NCBI RefSeq assembly: GCF_954871325.1
Contig: NC_088779.1
Span: forward strand, 11,410,846 to 11,474,845
Length of the DNA: 64,000 nt
Direction of reading: 5' to 3'
Source of the DNA: Gordionus sp. m RMFG-2023
Lineage: Eukaryota > Nematomorpha > Gordioida > Chordodea > Parachordodidae
The position numbers were made by a program, and so were the translations under genes. Under the pieces are notes generated by a model. That model was not told the DNA's origin and searched no databases. It worked only from the letters and a program-made list of their open reading frames with translations. Below, piece by piece: positions 36,179 through 49,200 of this stretch (positions are counted from its first letter, which is position 1; each line of letters starts with the position of its first letter).

Positions 36179-39100
36179 TCATGAAAAATTTAAATGATAA
36201 GGTGCATATCGTCACTGACACAACCGAACAGACGATAAAGCAAACGAAAATTAAATCGTTAAAAAAATTTAAAAAAGCAGATATTTATCAACAATTCCCG
36301 AATGACGAAAACAAAGATAAACCTTTTATTAATAAATATAAACCGGAAACCGAAGGTTTATACAAACGACGTTTGGACTTGCCAGATCACGAAAACCCCG
36401 CACTATTTTTCAAACATAATACGACTCTCCAATCCATAATCGAAAACCACTACAATTTTAATACCGAGGCTAATGGCGATTTATCGACTACCAAAGATTC
36501 TAAAATTTTTCCTTATATACACCCTCCAAGCAAATTAAATGAAAACCCGTGCCCGAACACGCCGGATACCTCGTACCAGCACTTCGCTAAAACGTACAAA
36601 CGCGTGCAATGTCCCATTTGTCAAAAGACTTTTTGCGATAAAGGATCTCTCAAGATTCATCATAGTGCTGTTCATTTGCGGGAAAAACACAAATGCACCG
36701 TGAAGGGTTGCGAGATGATGTTTAGTTCGCGCCGGAGTCGAAACAGGCACAGTGCGAACCCGAATCCTAGACTTCACATACCCGGCTACAGACATCACCG
36801 GAGCGTGTGTATGAAAGATCTCGATAACATCTCCTGCCTTAATAATTATAATACAAATACTATGAAAACTGATGACAGTGTTTTTGACATTGAAAATGAG
36901 CTTGACGACGGTGACGATGGCAAAATTAAGGATCACAATGAGAGTGGAATCGATTTTATGTCTAAATGTAGTATGGCAGATGTAAAGTACGCAAACGATT
37001 TCCGAATTGAAAAAAAGTCGGATGAGGTTTTATCGGTTTATGTTCCAAAAAATTTGTTATCTCCCGACGGCACCTCCCATCAAGCTTTAGATCTTTCCAT
37101 GAAACCATCAAATGGGTTCAACTATAATGCATCGAAGCATGACTTTAATTTTAAAAAGGAGTATAATATGCTTTCAAATAATAATATGTATCGCGGTTAC
37201 TCCGACATTGGGTCAATTAGACGCAATGATTGTATAAATAATTCCCTTTGTTTTCAACAGTCCTCATTACCCAATAAGGATTGTCAATTAACCGATTCAT
37301 CCCATAAATCTACTAATGACATCGCTATTCTGACAAAACCTCCCAAGAACATGTGCACTTTAGTGAATTCGAAAAGGGTTTGGAATAAGAGAAAAACCTA
37401 TATACCATGTAAAATTTATCTTACTGATTCTCATAAAAATCCTATTGCTGATATAGTCAAAAATGAGGTGGATTACAAAATAGACAATCCTAACGGCCGT
37501 ATATTTTCCCGGAATCATTCGCGGCACAATAAAATGATAACGGCAAATGACTTTTGTGATGATTCTTTGTACAATAATAAACAGATTTTATCTGCGATTA
37601 CATCTCCAAATATTATATCCTCGAACGATGTTGTCAGCACCGAACACATAATCGGCAATAAAAATATCTATCTGAATCTTTACGAGCAATGGAAAAGATA
37701 TCAAGTGCAAGTTGAAAATAATATTTGTGATAAATCAAAAAATAACTGCAACAATAATAATAATAGTAATACTGACAGATTATTAGATACTACTACCAAC
37801 CAAATAACTTGCTCTGTATCATCGGTGGTATCCGAAAATCCGCTATTGAATAAAGTTATATCCAACAATCATGATTTAGACCCACTAGATTTATCCTGCA
37901 AACAACTCATTACAGATAATGTTAAAACTGAACCCGACGAAATTCAATTTATCGCTCTCGAATCAAAATGTCAGAATAGCTTAGCACCTTTTGCAGCATC
38001 AAATAATCGGTACAATAATAATAATAACTTGGAAGACGGTATAGATAGTGACCAAAAAGACGAGTTGCTTGACTTAAGTGCCAGCAAATTTAAATGCTCT
38101 TTGAACGCGCCACGTGATAATAATTCGATTCGATCCATAGATGTCCCCGAATTAACTAATAAAAGTGACTCTCATTCCAGCAATTCTTCAATGCACCCAT
38201 ACTCTAGCGAAGAATCTTTAGGCGATATGGATAATCCAGAAAATTATAACCTCTCCGAACCGCCCTCGCCTACGATACATAACAAAAACGCTTTTTTAAA
38301 TTCGATTCATTCTTTTATACCCTGGATGTCTTATTTTTTAAATAAAATGGCATGCGAGAACTCCGATCCATATTCGTTCCTAAATTTTTCCTATCTAAAT
38401 AACTCTAATTTTAGACAGTTTATAGCACAAATGGCTATGTATTATCCTAAATTTTTGCAAAATAAAAAGCTGGAAGCTCAGATGATGCAACAAACTAATT
38501 TCAACCACTATCTAGTTCCCCAATCATTGTTTTCCAGGAATAATCCCTATATGTATAATAACAACGATATGGCTGCTTATCCTAATTCTAATTTTTTATC
38601 CCACAATCTCGCATCACAGCAACCAAATCATATAAATCAAACTCCCTCCAACTATAGAGTTAAAATGGAGTCCTCCTCACTATTTCGCAAAAAAAAACAT
38701 TTCGGAAAAGATGGGAAAATCCGCATGCTTACCAATCCAGACAAAACTAGAACCAAAAACCAAATTAAAAAACTGAAATTTTCGCTACCCGCTACTAAAA
38801 ACAAACATTTTCCGCACAAGAATAAGCATTTGAACCTAAACATCGCATACGGGAAATGGCCAATGAACAATGCGGAAATACCGGAAAAGATTATGACCAT
38901 CGCTTATTCTCAAAATGATAATCAACCTCCCCCTCAGAGCGATCTATCGTATAGATTATCGCATGATGATTTTCAAGACGAAACCATGCCATATTCTTAT
39001 TCTAGCTCCTCGAACAATTTGCAACAGCCAAATCACCTCGAATATCACCATTCTAATGGTCACCAAAATAATGATGAAACATATGACACAGATGCAAATT

Positions 39101-39636
39101 TTAGTAACTATAATGAGTCCGGCTTGGAATCTGTGAGAGATAACATGCCCATTTCTCTGGTCAAGCTCAAAGCTAACTCCACTATCTTTGAGAAAAAACT
39201 GAAATATCGGACCAAACCTATTATCAATAATAATTACAAATATTTTGCGAATAACTACAACAGTGTTATAACCGATTTTGATCTCACAAACAACATTGAT
39301 ACCAAAAAAATTACTATGATTACCAAAGGGGGAATTGGGATTTATAGCAGAAAATCTCAATCTCCAAACACCGAGGGATTGGAGATTCCGGCCGACCCCG
39401 AAAATCCAAGGCTATGTGTTTTGTGCGGAAAAATTTTCCAAAATCATTTCGGGGTTAAGACCCATTATCAAAACGTGCATTTGAGACTCATGCATAAATG
39501 CACCGTACCCAACTGCGCCGCGTCCTTTCCTTCCAAAAGAAGCAGGGATAGGCATAGCGCCAATGAAAATTTACACGAAAAAAAGGCTGGGATCATCAAT
39601 AAAATTGATACAAAAGTCATTTCATTAAATGTTTAG
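36179..39636 (+). CDS. Basonuclin/disco-type C2H2 zinc-finger protein, main exon
   Basis: This is a predicted nuclear DNA-binding transcription factor. The 1,151-codon frame from ATG 36181 to the stop at 39634 carries two C2H2 pairs. Pair 1 (about residues 142-195) has [14 protein letters not shown], then [14 protein letters not shown], then [18 protein letters not shown]. Pair 2 (about 1077-1130) has LCVLCGKIF, then [14 protein letters not shown], then [17 protein letters not shown]. The KCTV..C...F.S.RSR.RHSAN signature is specific to basonuclins and disco. Three PxDLS-like CtBP-binding motifs lie between them (ALDLSMK about 303, PLDLSCK about 569, LLDLSAS about 629). A basic stretch near 830-865 may be a nuclear localisation signal. 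The centre is Asn/Ser-rich and disordered. Vertebrate basonuclins have three pairs and disco fewer; only two are seen here. No intron is needed within the exon. The true start may lie in the exon at 31374-32119, with the splice acceptor at 36178/36179. Confidence 0.9.
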
Positions 39637-42600
39637 CGTTCTTAGGAGAAGATAATTAGTTGACTCTTGAACTTGATTACCTTTTTTTAATCTATAGAGT
39701 TAAGTAAGTTAGCGCTCGTTTTATCCGATTAGTGCAATTCGATCCAATTAAAAAAAATATGTCCATAGATTTTTATAAATCATTACTTATCCAATTTTTT
39801 TTAAAATTTAGCATAATTTTTTTATATAAGAAGCATAAAAGTTTTAAATCTAAGCACCCCACTGCCCTTACTACTACCAAAGCTGTCCAATCCTATCCAA
39901 AATTTTATAGTTAATTATTGGACCAAATAATACTAATTGTAATTTAACTTATTTTTGTGATTTAAATATTTGCATTTATTATTATTTTATATATAAATTT
40001 TTGTTGAATATTATCAACTTTTTTTTAAAACATATTTTTAGATTATTTAGTGCCCATTTTCAGTCCCAAATCAATAATAACAATTAATTATTATAAAAAC
40101 AATTAAAATTATGTTATAATAAATAAATTATATAATGCATTTTTATTATTTTTAAACTATTTTGTATTTTTTTTTTATAAAAATGGTGCTAAAAAAATTA
40201 AGTGATTTAAAAACAATTAAAAAGTTTGGCTGCAAAATAATAAATTCACAAGTTTTACAATTATGGTCCCCAGGTATTTTATTAAATAATTTTTAATTTT
40301 TTTGGTCTTTATTTAATTTATATTATATTTTGTAAAAAAAACCATAAATAAATTCTCTAGCCCAATTTGAAAATAGCCCATTTAGCCCCATCTGAATTCG
40401 AAACCTATTTATACCTAGTTGAATTTATAAATTTTTTTTAAAAAAATGAATTTTGATATAAAACAGGTGATTTTTTATTATTTTTGAAATCCAATCAGAT
40501 TCAAAAAGTTCTTTATATAAAATAAACTAATAATATTCAAAAATTAATTTTTTTTAAATTTTATTATAAATATTTAATTTTTATACGAATCTTATTATTA
40601 TTATTATTTTATAAGTCCAAAAAATTTATATAAAACCAAAAACTTTTTTTTACAGTAATATTTAATATTAATTTATAATTTTTTTTTTGATAGGTTCATA
40701 TATATTCATTCGCCCAATAAATATTTTATTATAATGATATTTGGCCATTTCATTTTTTAAAAAATGTTTTTAAAATTAATAAATTGGTCGTAAATTATTA
40801 TTCTTCTTTTTTATTAACTTTCAAATCCACGAGACAATTTAATTATTCAATCAAATTATCACCTATTTTCATTATTGTAATATTTTTTTTTAAAATATTA
40901 ATATTATATAATCATTATAATAATATATATTTTTTTAATTTAAAATATTATTTAGAAAAAAAAATAAAGTAAAGTATTTTTTTTTCATACATAATTATAA
41001 TGGTATCTACTAACTGAAAGTTAAGTTTCCTTCCTTGCTTTTAGTCTTAATCAAGAAACCCAACCGTTATTATTTATCGAACCTAAAACTTTAAGAAGTT
41101 TTCACCTGAACTTTACTTCTAATTAGGTATGCGAACTGTATATCCTAACAGTAATCATTTAATTGATAAATATCACTTTAACTATATTTTTAGATATTTT
41201 AATATAAATTATATTTGCGATGTCAGCTGCCAAAGTATGCGTATAGAAGTTCCCAACCATAATTTTATTCATTCACTTATATAATTTTTCTGAAGAGAAT
41301 CTTGAAAATTATTTTAACTTGTATATAAGGCGCAATATTTTTTTTTAGGGAGTAGCGATAATATTGTGATTTTTCTTTACATAATTCTAATAATTTTGTA
41401 TGGGAAAAGGGGCTTTTAAATAAATTATTAAATTTACGAACCGAACAAACGCAACTCCTTTTTTTTATTAAATTATAATCATTTATCAACTTTTATTTGA
41501 ATATTCGAATATAACAATATTTTACGAAGTCAAAATAAATAAATATAGATACCCACATTATCTGACGATTTTATTTTAGTTAGGAGTTTCTTGTTTTGGA
41601 AAGAATAAAAAGAATTTTTGGTTATTTCAATAGCAGAATATTACTTTGCCATTTATTCGATATCTAATAAGACGAAAGATAATGTAAAACAATTTTTTTT
41701 ATTGCGATATTCATTAATTAGACTAAAATAAGATTGTATGACTTTCATTTGGCATTTTAAAATAGTAGCAAAGGAAATAAATTCATAGCAAAAAAGGAGA
41801 TCGAAAAAAAAGATGAACCAAAATCAGTAAAACAAGGAGAAAGTTATCATTTTCATTAGAAAAAAACAATATTTTTGTTACTTTACAATCCTTATGGTAA
41901 ATATAATCTACCAATATATTTTATTGCAAACTTCTCAATATCACAATCATCTTAAATATTATCTACCATATTTTAATTACAAATTTTTCATTATCACAAT
42001 TATTATAAACTCCCTATTTCGTTAAATTTTTTTTAAAAAAAGTTAAAATTTCTTTATAAGAAGATTAATTTCATAAATTTAATTTTAATTTCCATAGTTG
42101 AAAATTTATTAAATAAAATGATTATTAAGCCTATTTTTTTGTTCTCATTTTTTCGCTGTTTTTTTATTCAAAAATTAACATAAATATTTGTGTATATTTT
42201 TATCGCCCCAACAACAGACCCCTTCCCACTGTTTGTATATTAATTTACCCCTATAGTCATCTCAAGTAGGCTGATATCTAGTCTATATATCAATCTTCTG
42301 CAGACTCATTTAGAAAATAATCATGTATAATATATATATATTCCATTTTTCTAATCGATCCGAAAATATTTAGCCACTAGTGCCTTAAAATTTATTATCG
42401 ATCTTCCGGAACTATTCATCTGGAATCAAATTTAAGGAGGGAGGGGAAGTTGATTTTATCTAAATGCCCGCCAATTATTTAAAAATTTCTGAATATGTAA
42501 TAATAATATTTTTTTTGGTGTTATTACGATACCTTAATAATAAGTTTGCATGCCAATGTCTGATTATCAACAAAGGATCTGGATAAAATATGAAAGGAGT

Positions 42601-43009
42601 TTAAAATTTAAAAAAGATTGATAAAAGATATACATTTTCTGGAATCTTTGGCTGCATGGTCTCACTAGCTCTTTTTTTTTTAACTAGGGGGCTCATTTTT
42701 TAAATTAATTTTTAACACTTGCAAAGTAGTTATTCTATCTAAAATGAGCAAAAAATAGTAAATTTTATTTAAATATAGCGCAAAAAAATATATTTCTGCC
42801 TAAAATTTGTAAAAAAATTAAGATTTTCAAACATCTCCAAATTTTAAAGTGGGTTTCCTATGCACTCCCCCTCTCCCTAAAGGCTAATGACACCACTGAC
42901 TGCTTGGGCTGTGATAAGAAAATTAGGATTACTTCAGAATTTATTTATTCCATATGGTTTTGGTTTTGCAAATAATATAAGAAAATTTAAGTCTAGGTTA
43001 CCACTATAA
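39637..43009. other. 3' region of basonuclin gene and gene-free A/T-rich DNA
   Basis: This is about 3.4 kb of A/T-rich sequence with no supportable exon. An AATAAA near 40119 could be the polyadenylation signal, but such hexamers are common by chance here. Near 42860-42895 the minus strand reads CAGTGGTGTCATTAGCC followed by a G-rich stretch, another CAGTGGCGTA-type MITE end. Confidence 0.4.
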
Positions 43010-43283
43010 CCATTTTTTTAAAAAATTGTCATAAATTATATTTTCACTAAAACTTTCTCATATTCGAGCAAATGAAAATTATTGATCTTTTCTTAAGATG
43101 TCATTTTAACGTTAAGGTGTGATTAAAAAAAAATATATTTAATTTTTTTATCAAACTAGGACGCTAATTTATTCTTTTAGGAAAAAAATAATCGACCCAA
43201 TCAATGAACGTATGATGGATTTTTAATTTATTTTAGCTAATTAATAATCTATCTTGGCCTTAAAATTGTGTACATTTTTTTTG

Positions 43284-44487
43284 ATGTTTGGGGATTGGAT
43301 CTCGTTCATTAGGCGTCCAAGAACCTATAATAACACCGTTTCAACCTATATATTGTGGGAGATTACCAATGATTTTTACAATTATAGATTGGCTTTCATA
43401 ATTTTAACATCGATTTTGACGATAATTGGATTATTCCTAAACACATATTTGTATTGCGCCTTATGTAAATATCGAAAGATTTATTCGGCATATTACTTTT
43501 TAAGATGTATGTGTTTTATAAACTCAATCTTTTGCATAATCCATACTATGGAAATCGGTGAACAGATTTTTATCATCAATAATCGTCCAAAACGCTCCTG
43601 TGACACTTATTTGTTGCTAAGAAGAGTTTATATGATATTATCCATGGTCCTCTACAATATGAGTTATTTGATCAAAATTTGTTATATTTTGGACAAATAC
43701 CTGTGCATCAAAAACTTTCGCACGGTGGAATCAATCAGAAAAGGCTGGGTTTACAGAATTTTACCTTGGTTTGGATTCATCTTTTTCACGCTCACCACCG
43801 TACCAGTATACAAACTGAACGAAATACAATATAATTCACATAAGAAAGATATGCCATGCAAGATAGTGGTGGGAAAAATGAATAAACCATTGGCTATTTA
43901 TTACCTCCTAATTAAGCAATTATATATAATAACATTCATCATCATATATCTGTATCTTGTGCTATCATTCTTTAAAAGTTTATGGAAATTGCAAAATGGT
44001 CGCTACCACAGTTACCTTAATAATTTAAAGCAATCTAGACGATCCATTAAATTAAGTTCAAAAGAATGGGAAAAATTTACGATTCGTAAAAAAGATCAGC
44101 CTAAAATTATTGACTTTAAAAAAATCAAAGTTTTTAACCCCTCTTGGAAGAACAAATCCGCGTTAGTAGCTATATCTAAGCCATCAAATTTACGTTCAAC
44201 TAATAATAAACGATTTCGCCCGCGTTATAAATTAATGAGAGTATTGAAAAATATATATTTACTTTATTTACAAATAACTCTTTTTATGTTATTGGTTTGT
44301 CCCCATATATAACATAGATTTTATTCACAGGTGTGCGCTGAAACCTAATCCCAATTTGTCGCACTGTATCTATTACAGGCCTCTAAAAATGGTATTCTCA
44401 GTTCTAGAATTCTTAGACTATTCTTGTTATATTACAACGTTTATTTTGTGCGATAAAAATTTACAAAAAATTTTTTTTTTGAAATGA
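43284..44487 (+). CDS. Rhodopsin-like (peptide/FMRFamide-type) GPCR, copy 1, possibly broken before TM7
   Basis: A plasma-membrane seven-helix receptor. From ATG 43284 (MFGDWISF, also the Met kept in copy 2) the frame runs to 44312. TM1 has GLFLN (the conserved Asn). TM2 is AYYFLRCMCFINSIF. TM3 starts with a Cys (CDTYLLL) and ends DKYLCIKNF in place of DRY. TM4 has W...F..P, and ECL2 has a Cys (MPCKIVV). TM5 is KQLYIITFIIIYLYLVL, ICL3 is long and basic, and TM6 is LLYLQITLFMLLV. TM7 (VFSVLEFLDYSCYITTFILC, stop at 44485) lies in another frame from about 44296. Either a 43-nt intron (44288-44330, GT...TTCACAG, phase fits) or a 2-nt loss relative to copy 2 explains this; copy 2 aligns in one frame through here. 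NPxxY is replaced by D-Y-S-C-Y. The ligand is unknown. Subfamily is inferred from overall pattern only. Confidence 0.7.
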
Positions 44488-44749
44488 ATGTTGTTACTCG
44501 AAGAAAAATTGCATCATAAAAATATATGTTGATATTATATAGAAAAAGGTGTAATTTTTTAAAAAGGTAAAAATTTAGCCAGTTTTTTAAAATAATAATT
44601 TATAAATTAAATGATGGCAAAGAAAATCAATTGTGGATTCAAATTTGCTGATGGTTACAATTGTTTTACGAATATTTTTAATAATAGATTATAATAAAAC
44701 TATTTCAAGGTAAAAGATTGTTTAATTTATATATATAATACAAATATAA

Positions 44750-45165
44750 TAGAGACCTGTATGACCGGGGCAAAGCCCGAGGCCGTAAAATTTTATTTAA
44801 ATAAACCCGGGCCGGGCTTAAAAACATTTGTTTTTTACAAAAAATTGCTCAGTTGGAAAACCATACAAGGAAAGTTTAATATTCATTATTTAAAAATGAT
44901 CATATTTTTAATTTATTCGAAACCATATACAAAATATAACCAATATTCTAAATAACAAAATTTTTGAGCTTATCTTATGGGCAGGGGGAATCAAAAATAT
45001 GCTTGAATATAGAATTATTTTCAAATGTATATTAGATAGCTCTGCAGATCTCGTATATATAGTAGAAATCTGCATTGCTGGCCCCGACCGGTGGGCATGG
45101 GTTGGGTAACGTCTGAAAAATTTATTCGGGCCGGGCTGGTCGTGTACAAAAAAGTAGAGCTGCTC
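44750..45165. repeat. Two adjacent decayed MITEs of the CAGAGACCTGC hAT family
   Basis: The first element runs from TAGAGACCTGTATGACCGGG (44750) to GCTCTGCAGATCTCG (45053). A second left end, AGAAATCTGCATTGCTGGCCCC, starts about 10 bp later and runs into GGGCCGGGCTGGTCG and AGCTGCTCGA near 45165. Both have CCGGGCCGGGC-type words. No clear target duplications were seen. Confidence 0.55.
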
Positions 45166-46241
45166 GATGCGTTTAATAGAGAATAGAAACATTTATATTC
45201 TTATAAGCCTAATTTTGTGAACAATATATTTTATTATCTAGTCCGATCAAAATTATTTTATAAATAAGTTCGAATCAGATCCAATTTTTTTTTTCATTTG
45301 AACTGTTGAAAAAGTGCGATATTTCAATGAAATCGAAAAATTATAGGAGATAATTAACAATTTTCTGTTTTTTTTTGAAAATATTCATAAAAACATTAAG
45401 AAAGCAAAATAATTTAACAGGTTGCCAAGTTGGTTATTAAAAATAAGGGTCGGATTAGACAGCCCTAATTTTCACGAACTTGGAACTGGGGAAAATTTGT
45501 AAGAAAACGAGGTCATAAATTTTTTTAAAAAATCAAATGATAAATTTAAAGTTTGTTAGATTTTTGGTTGTAGGTTGTTTTTATAAGAAAGAAAACTAGG
45601 ATTGATTTTAATAAAAAAAAATATAAAATGCATATTTAAAAAAATTTTTTTTATTATATTTTACAATATGAAAAATAAAATTTTTATAAGTCAAGCTTCT
45701 TCTTTTTTAAAAAAAATTGTCACAAATCTATTTTTCATAAAATTCTTGCCAACTCGAGCGATGAAAAATTAAAGAGGTGATTTATCAAAATATATTTCTT
45801 TAAATATTTATTATTTTAGGATTAGGGTGCTAATTGAATTTTTTTTTAAAAAAGTTTTAAAATAATCTAACTAACTAGCAAACAGAAGATATTAATATAT
45901 GTTTAAGTGCTAATTATAATAATATTTGATCTGATCAAAATCGAATAATTTTTTTTAATCATGTTTGGAGATTGGATTTCTTTCATTAGTCGTGCAAAAA
46001 TATCATTACATCATGCAAACTACTTGAACCTATATATTGTGGGAAATTACCGATGATTTTTATAGTTATATATTGGTTTTCATAATTTTAAAATCGATTT
46101 TGACAATAATTGGATTATCTTTTTACACTTATACCTATTGAACCTTATGTAGGTACCGAGAGACTTATTCGGCCTATTACTTTTTAAGATGCATGTATTT
46201 GATAAATTTGATATTCTGCATAATCCATACTATGGTATGGA

Positions 46242-49200
46242 CAGGGTTGCCATGTCTCACCCCATCAGCGGGAGACTCCCGCAATTTTTTAGTTTACACG
46301 CAGACATCTTTCTCCCGCAAAACTACTTCAATTGAAAATCTCCCGCAAAAATCTACCGCAATTTTTTAAAAAAGTTTTTAACGTTTTTAATAAATAAATA
46401 ATAATTTTGAGAGACAGTAATTGATTATTTTTATATTTTTAAAATAAATTTTAAATATTTATTCGAAAAACATGTCTAGTTTGTAAATTTCTTTCTATCC
46501 TGTTTTATTTTTATCCAATAATAAGTCAACATCATTTCATTCATCAGTACAAAGGAGTGTATCAACATCTATTGCAATACAAAAATATTCTCTAAAAATA
46601 ATAAATAATACAGATGCAATTACAGTTGCGGAACAGAGCTATATCATCACAATGTGGGTCGAATCTTTTTCCCATGATACTTAACGACTCCAATATAAGT
46701 GCAGCCTAACAAAAATGAGCAAGGCTATCACAAGTGTTTTAGTACCTGAATCCTAGAGGTCAATTCTAGACGATTTGAAAGCTGGGCATCCATATGCAAT
46801 TCTGACAGATGCATCTAATAAGGGAAATATTAAAACATTTCCCTTGAGCTTTCGCTGTTTCAACAAGAATAAGAACATTTCAATAAAACTGTTAGATTTT
46901 TTTCCTCGGATAGTGAAAAATATAACGATGTAACTAACCACATAATGTAAATATAGCTGATTCAGGGTTATCAATGAATTGCATGTCAGCTTTCTGCGCT
47001 GATAATGCCTCTGTGAATTTTGGCAAAAACCAAAGTTATTTACCGAATTGAGGCCGCACACCAGTTGATTGTATATGCCATATACTACATGATTCTTGCA
47101 AGAAGGCAATGAATGTACTATCTGTGGATGTCGAAATAATTATGATGAGATGTTTTAACGAATTTAATTCATCAACTATAAGAGTTAATGAATTAAAAAA
47201 GTTGGTGGAGTGGTCTGACTTGGAATGGTGTGAGTTGTTGCGATATGACCTATCAGGTACTTATCATAAATACCTGCCATCAATAGAATTTTAAAATTTT
47301 ACAAACCTTTAAAAAAATACTTTTTAAATAAAGATTTTAAAAGCTGTCCAAAAATTTTGAAAAATTTTTTCAAGTATGAAATAGCAGAAGCATATTTGGG
47401 ATTAGTTTCACATGTAGGAAATCTACATGAAGTTAATATTCAGTTGCAATCAGAATATTCTTTATTAATAAAGATTCACAAAATCATGCTACAGCTCTGT
47501 TCATCTATACAGTTAAAAATTGATAATAAATTTTATGACGCTATTGCTAAAAATATTAAATGTTCAAATAATACTCTAATTATTACATTTTTAAATGAAG
47601 CAGATATTTTTATTAAGACAATTTTAGAATATTACGATCAAAATTTGATTTTAATTACTCTATTTACAAATGTATAAATCAGAGACCTGCAGGCCCGGCC
47701 CTAAGCCCGGGGCCGTATTTTAAATTTTTTAAATATACCCGGCCGGGCCGGGCCTAAAAATTTTTTTTTTAAACATATCCGGGCCGTTTTTTTAAATATA
47801 TCTGGGCCGGGCCGGGCTTAAGATTGTTAAACCCGGGCCGGGCCTTAATATTTTTTATGAAAATTTTTACATTAGTTAATGGTTATAAGATTATATTATA
47901 TTATAGTTATGATTAATATAATATTGGGTGATGTTTAACACTACCTAACAACCCACAGATCGATCTAATTATTAATTTCCTGCAAATTTATTCAAAGTAT
48001 TAATATATTTTTTTATAATTCACATCTAAATTTTTACAACATATTTTACCAAAACAATCAAATAAAGGAATATCTTAAATACGCCCCAATATTCAAGTAT
48101 TATTAATATATTTTTTTATAATTCATATCTAAATTTTTAGAATATATTTTACCAAAACAATCAAATAAAGGATTATCACTTCTTAAAGTTTGTAATTGAT
48201 TTTACTTAATATAAAGCATTTTTTAATTGAAAAATTTGTTTTACACAAGTATCATTTTATTTCTCTTTTTCTCTGTCCCAAATTCAAGCAATTACGTATG
48301 TAGTCAGGGCCAGATCGCAAAATGACGGAAAACTATATAAAAGATTATATTAAATTACAAGAGGCTCAGGAAGTAAATGAAATACCATCGACCAGTCAAA
48401 TTAAGACTGTTGTTAAACAAACTGAAGCGTTTTATGACAAATGGGGCGATGGTAATTCTGGTAATATGTCAATACCCGATGATGAATATTATAATTACAT
48501 AAATAATAGATAAAACATTTAAGGTGGATAATTTGTTAGAGTGGTGGGCGGCTCATCAAAGCGAATTTCCAATTTTAGCAAAATTGGCAATTCCTGCTTA
48601 GTGCAAGCTGTGAGCGGAATTTTTTCACTACTGGGAGAATTCTTGAAGAAAGAAGAAGTAATCTTTAACCTGAAAAGGTAGATATGCTTCTCTTTCTTCA
48701 TGATAATTTGTGAATTTTTAATATCTTTCTTGAGTAGAGGGTTTCGTCAATCATGCTGGTTTTTTACTTTGCAAACTGTCAAATATTTATTGCATTTATT
48801 ATATTTACCTTGAGTCATGAAAGTTTTTAATCCAACATTTTTCATTATTTTTTTTTACAATATTATATAATACAATTATCTTCTTTTGTTAAAAATATAT
48901 ATTATAAAATAATTATATTAATATTGTGCAATTAGATTATATTTTCAAAATACTATTTATTATACATGCATTTTTTTAAATAGCGATTTATTTTTATTTT
49001 ATAAATTAAATAGTAAAATTAAATACAATATATTATATTCTCAAAATATTTTCCATTTTTATAAATTAAATATTTGTTTTTTTTTAAATGTAATATAAAA
49101 TATAGTATATGACAAATATTATTACCATTTTTATGAATATTAGTTTTATTTTTATAAATGCAATATAAAATATAGTATATGCTCAAAATATCCATTTTTA

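Noticed and set aside
36535-36936. 133-codon minus-strand frame under the zinc-finger exon
   Set aside because: Shadow of the basonuclin coding frame; the plus-strand frame has the C2H2 motifs.
38652-39360. Other open frames (both strands) inside the zinc-finger exon
   Set aside because: They overlap the long conserved frame and have no family resemblance.
46753-47109. 118-codon minus-strand frame
   Set aside because: The plus strand of the same DNA carries recognisable hAT transposase blocks (ILTDASNKGN), so this is a shadow.
47690-47850. Regular GC-rich units considered as a CRISPR-like array
   Set aside because: Spacers are A/T homopolymers, the units are degenerate, and the context is the subterminal region of a eukaryotic hAT element.
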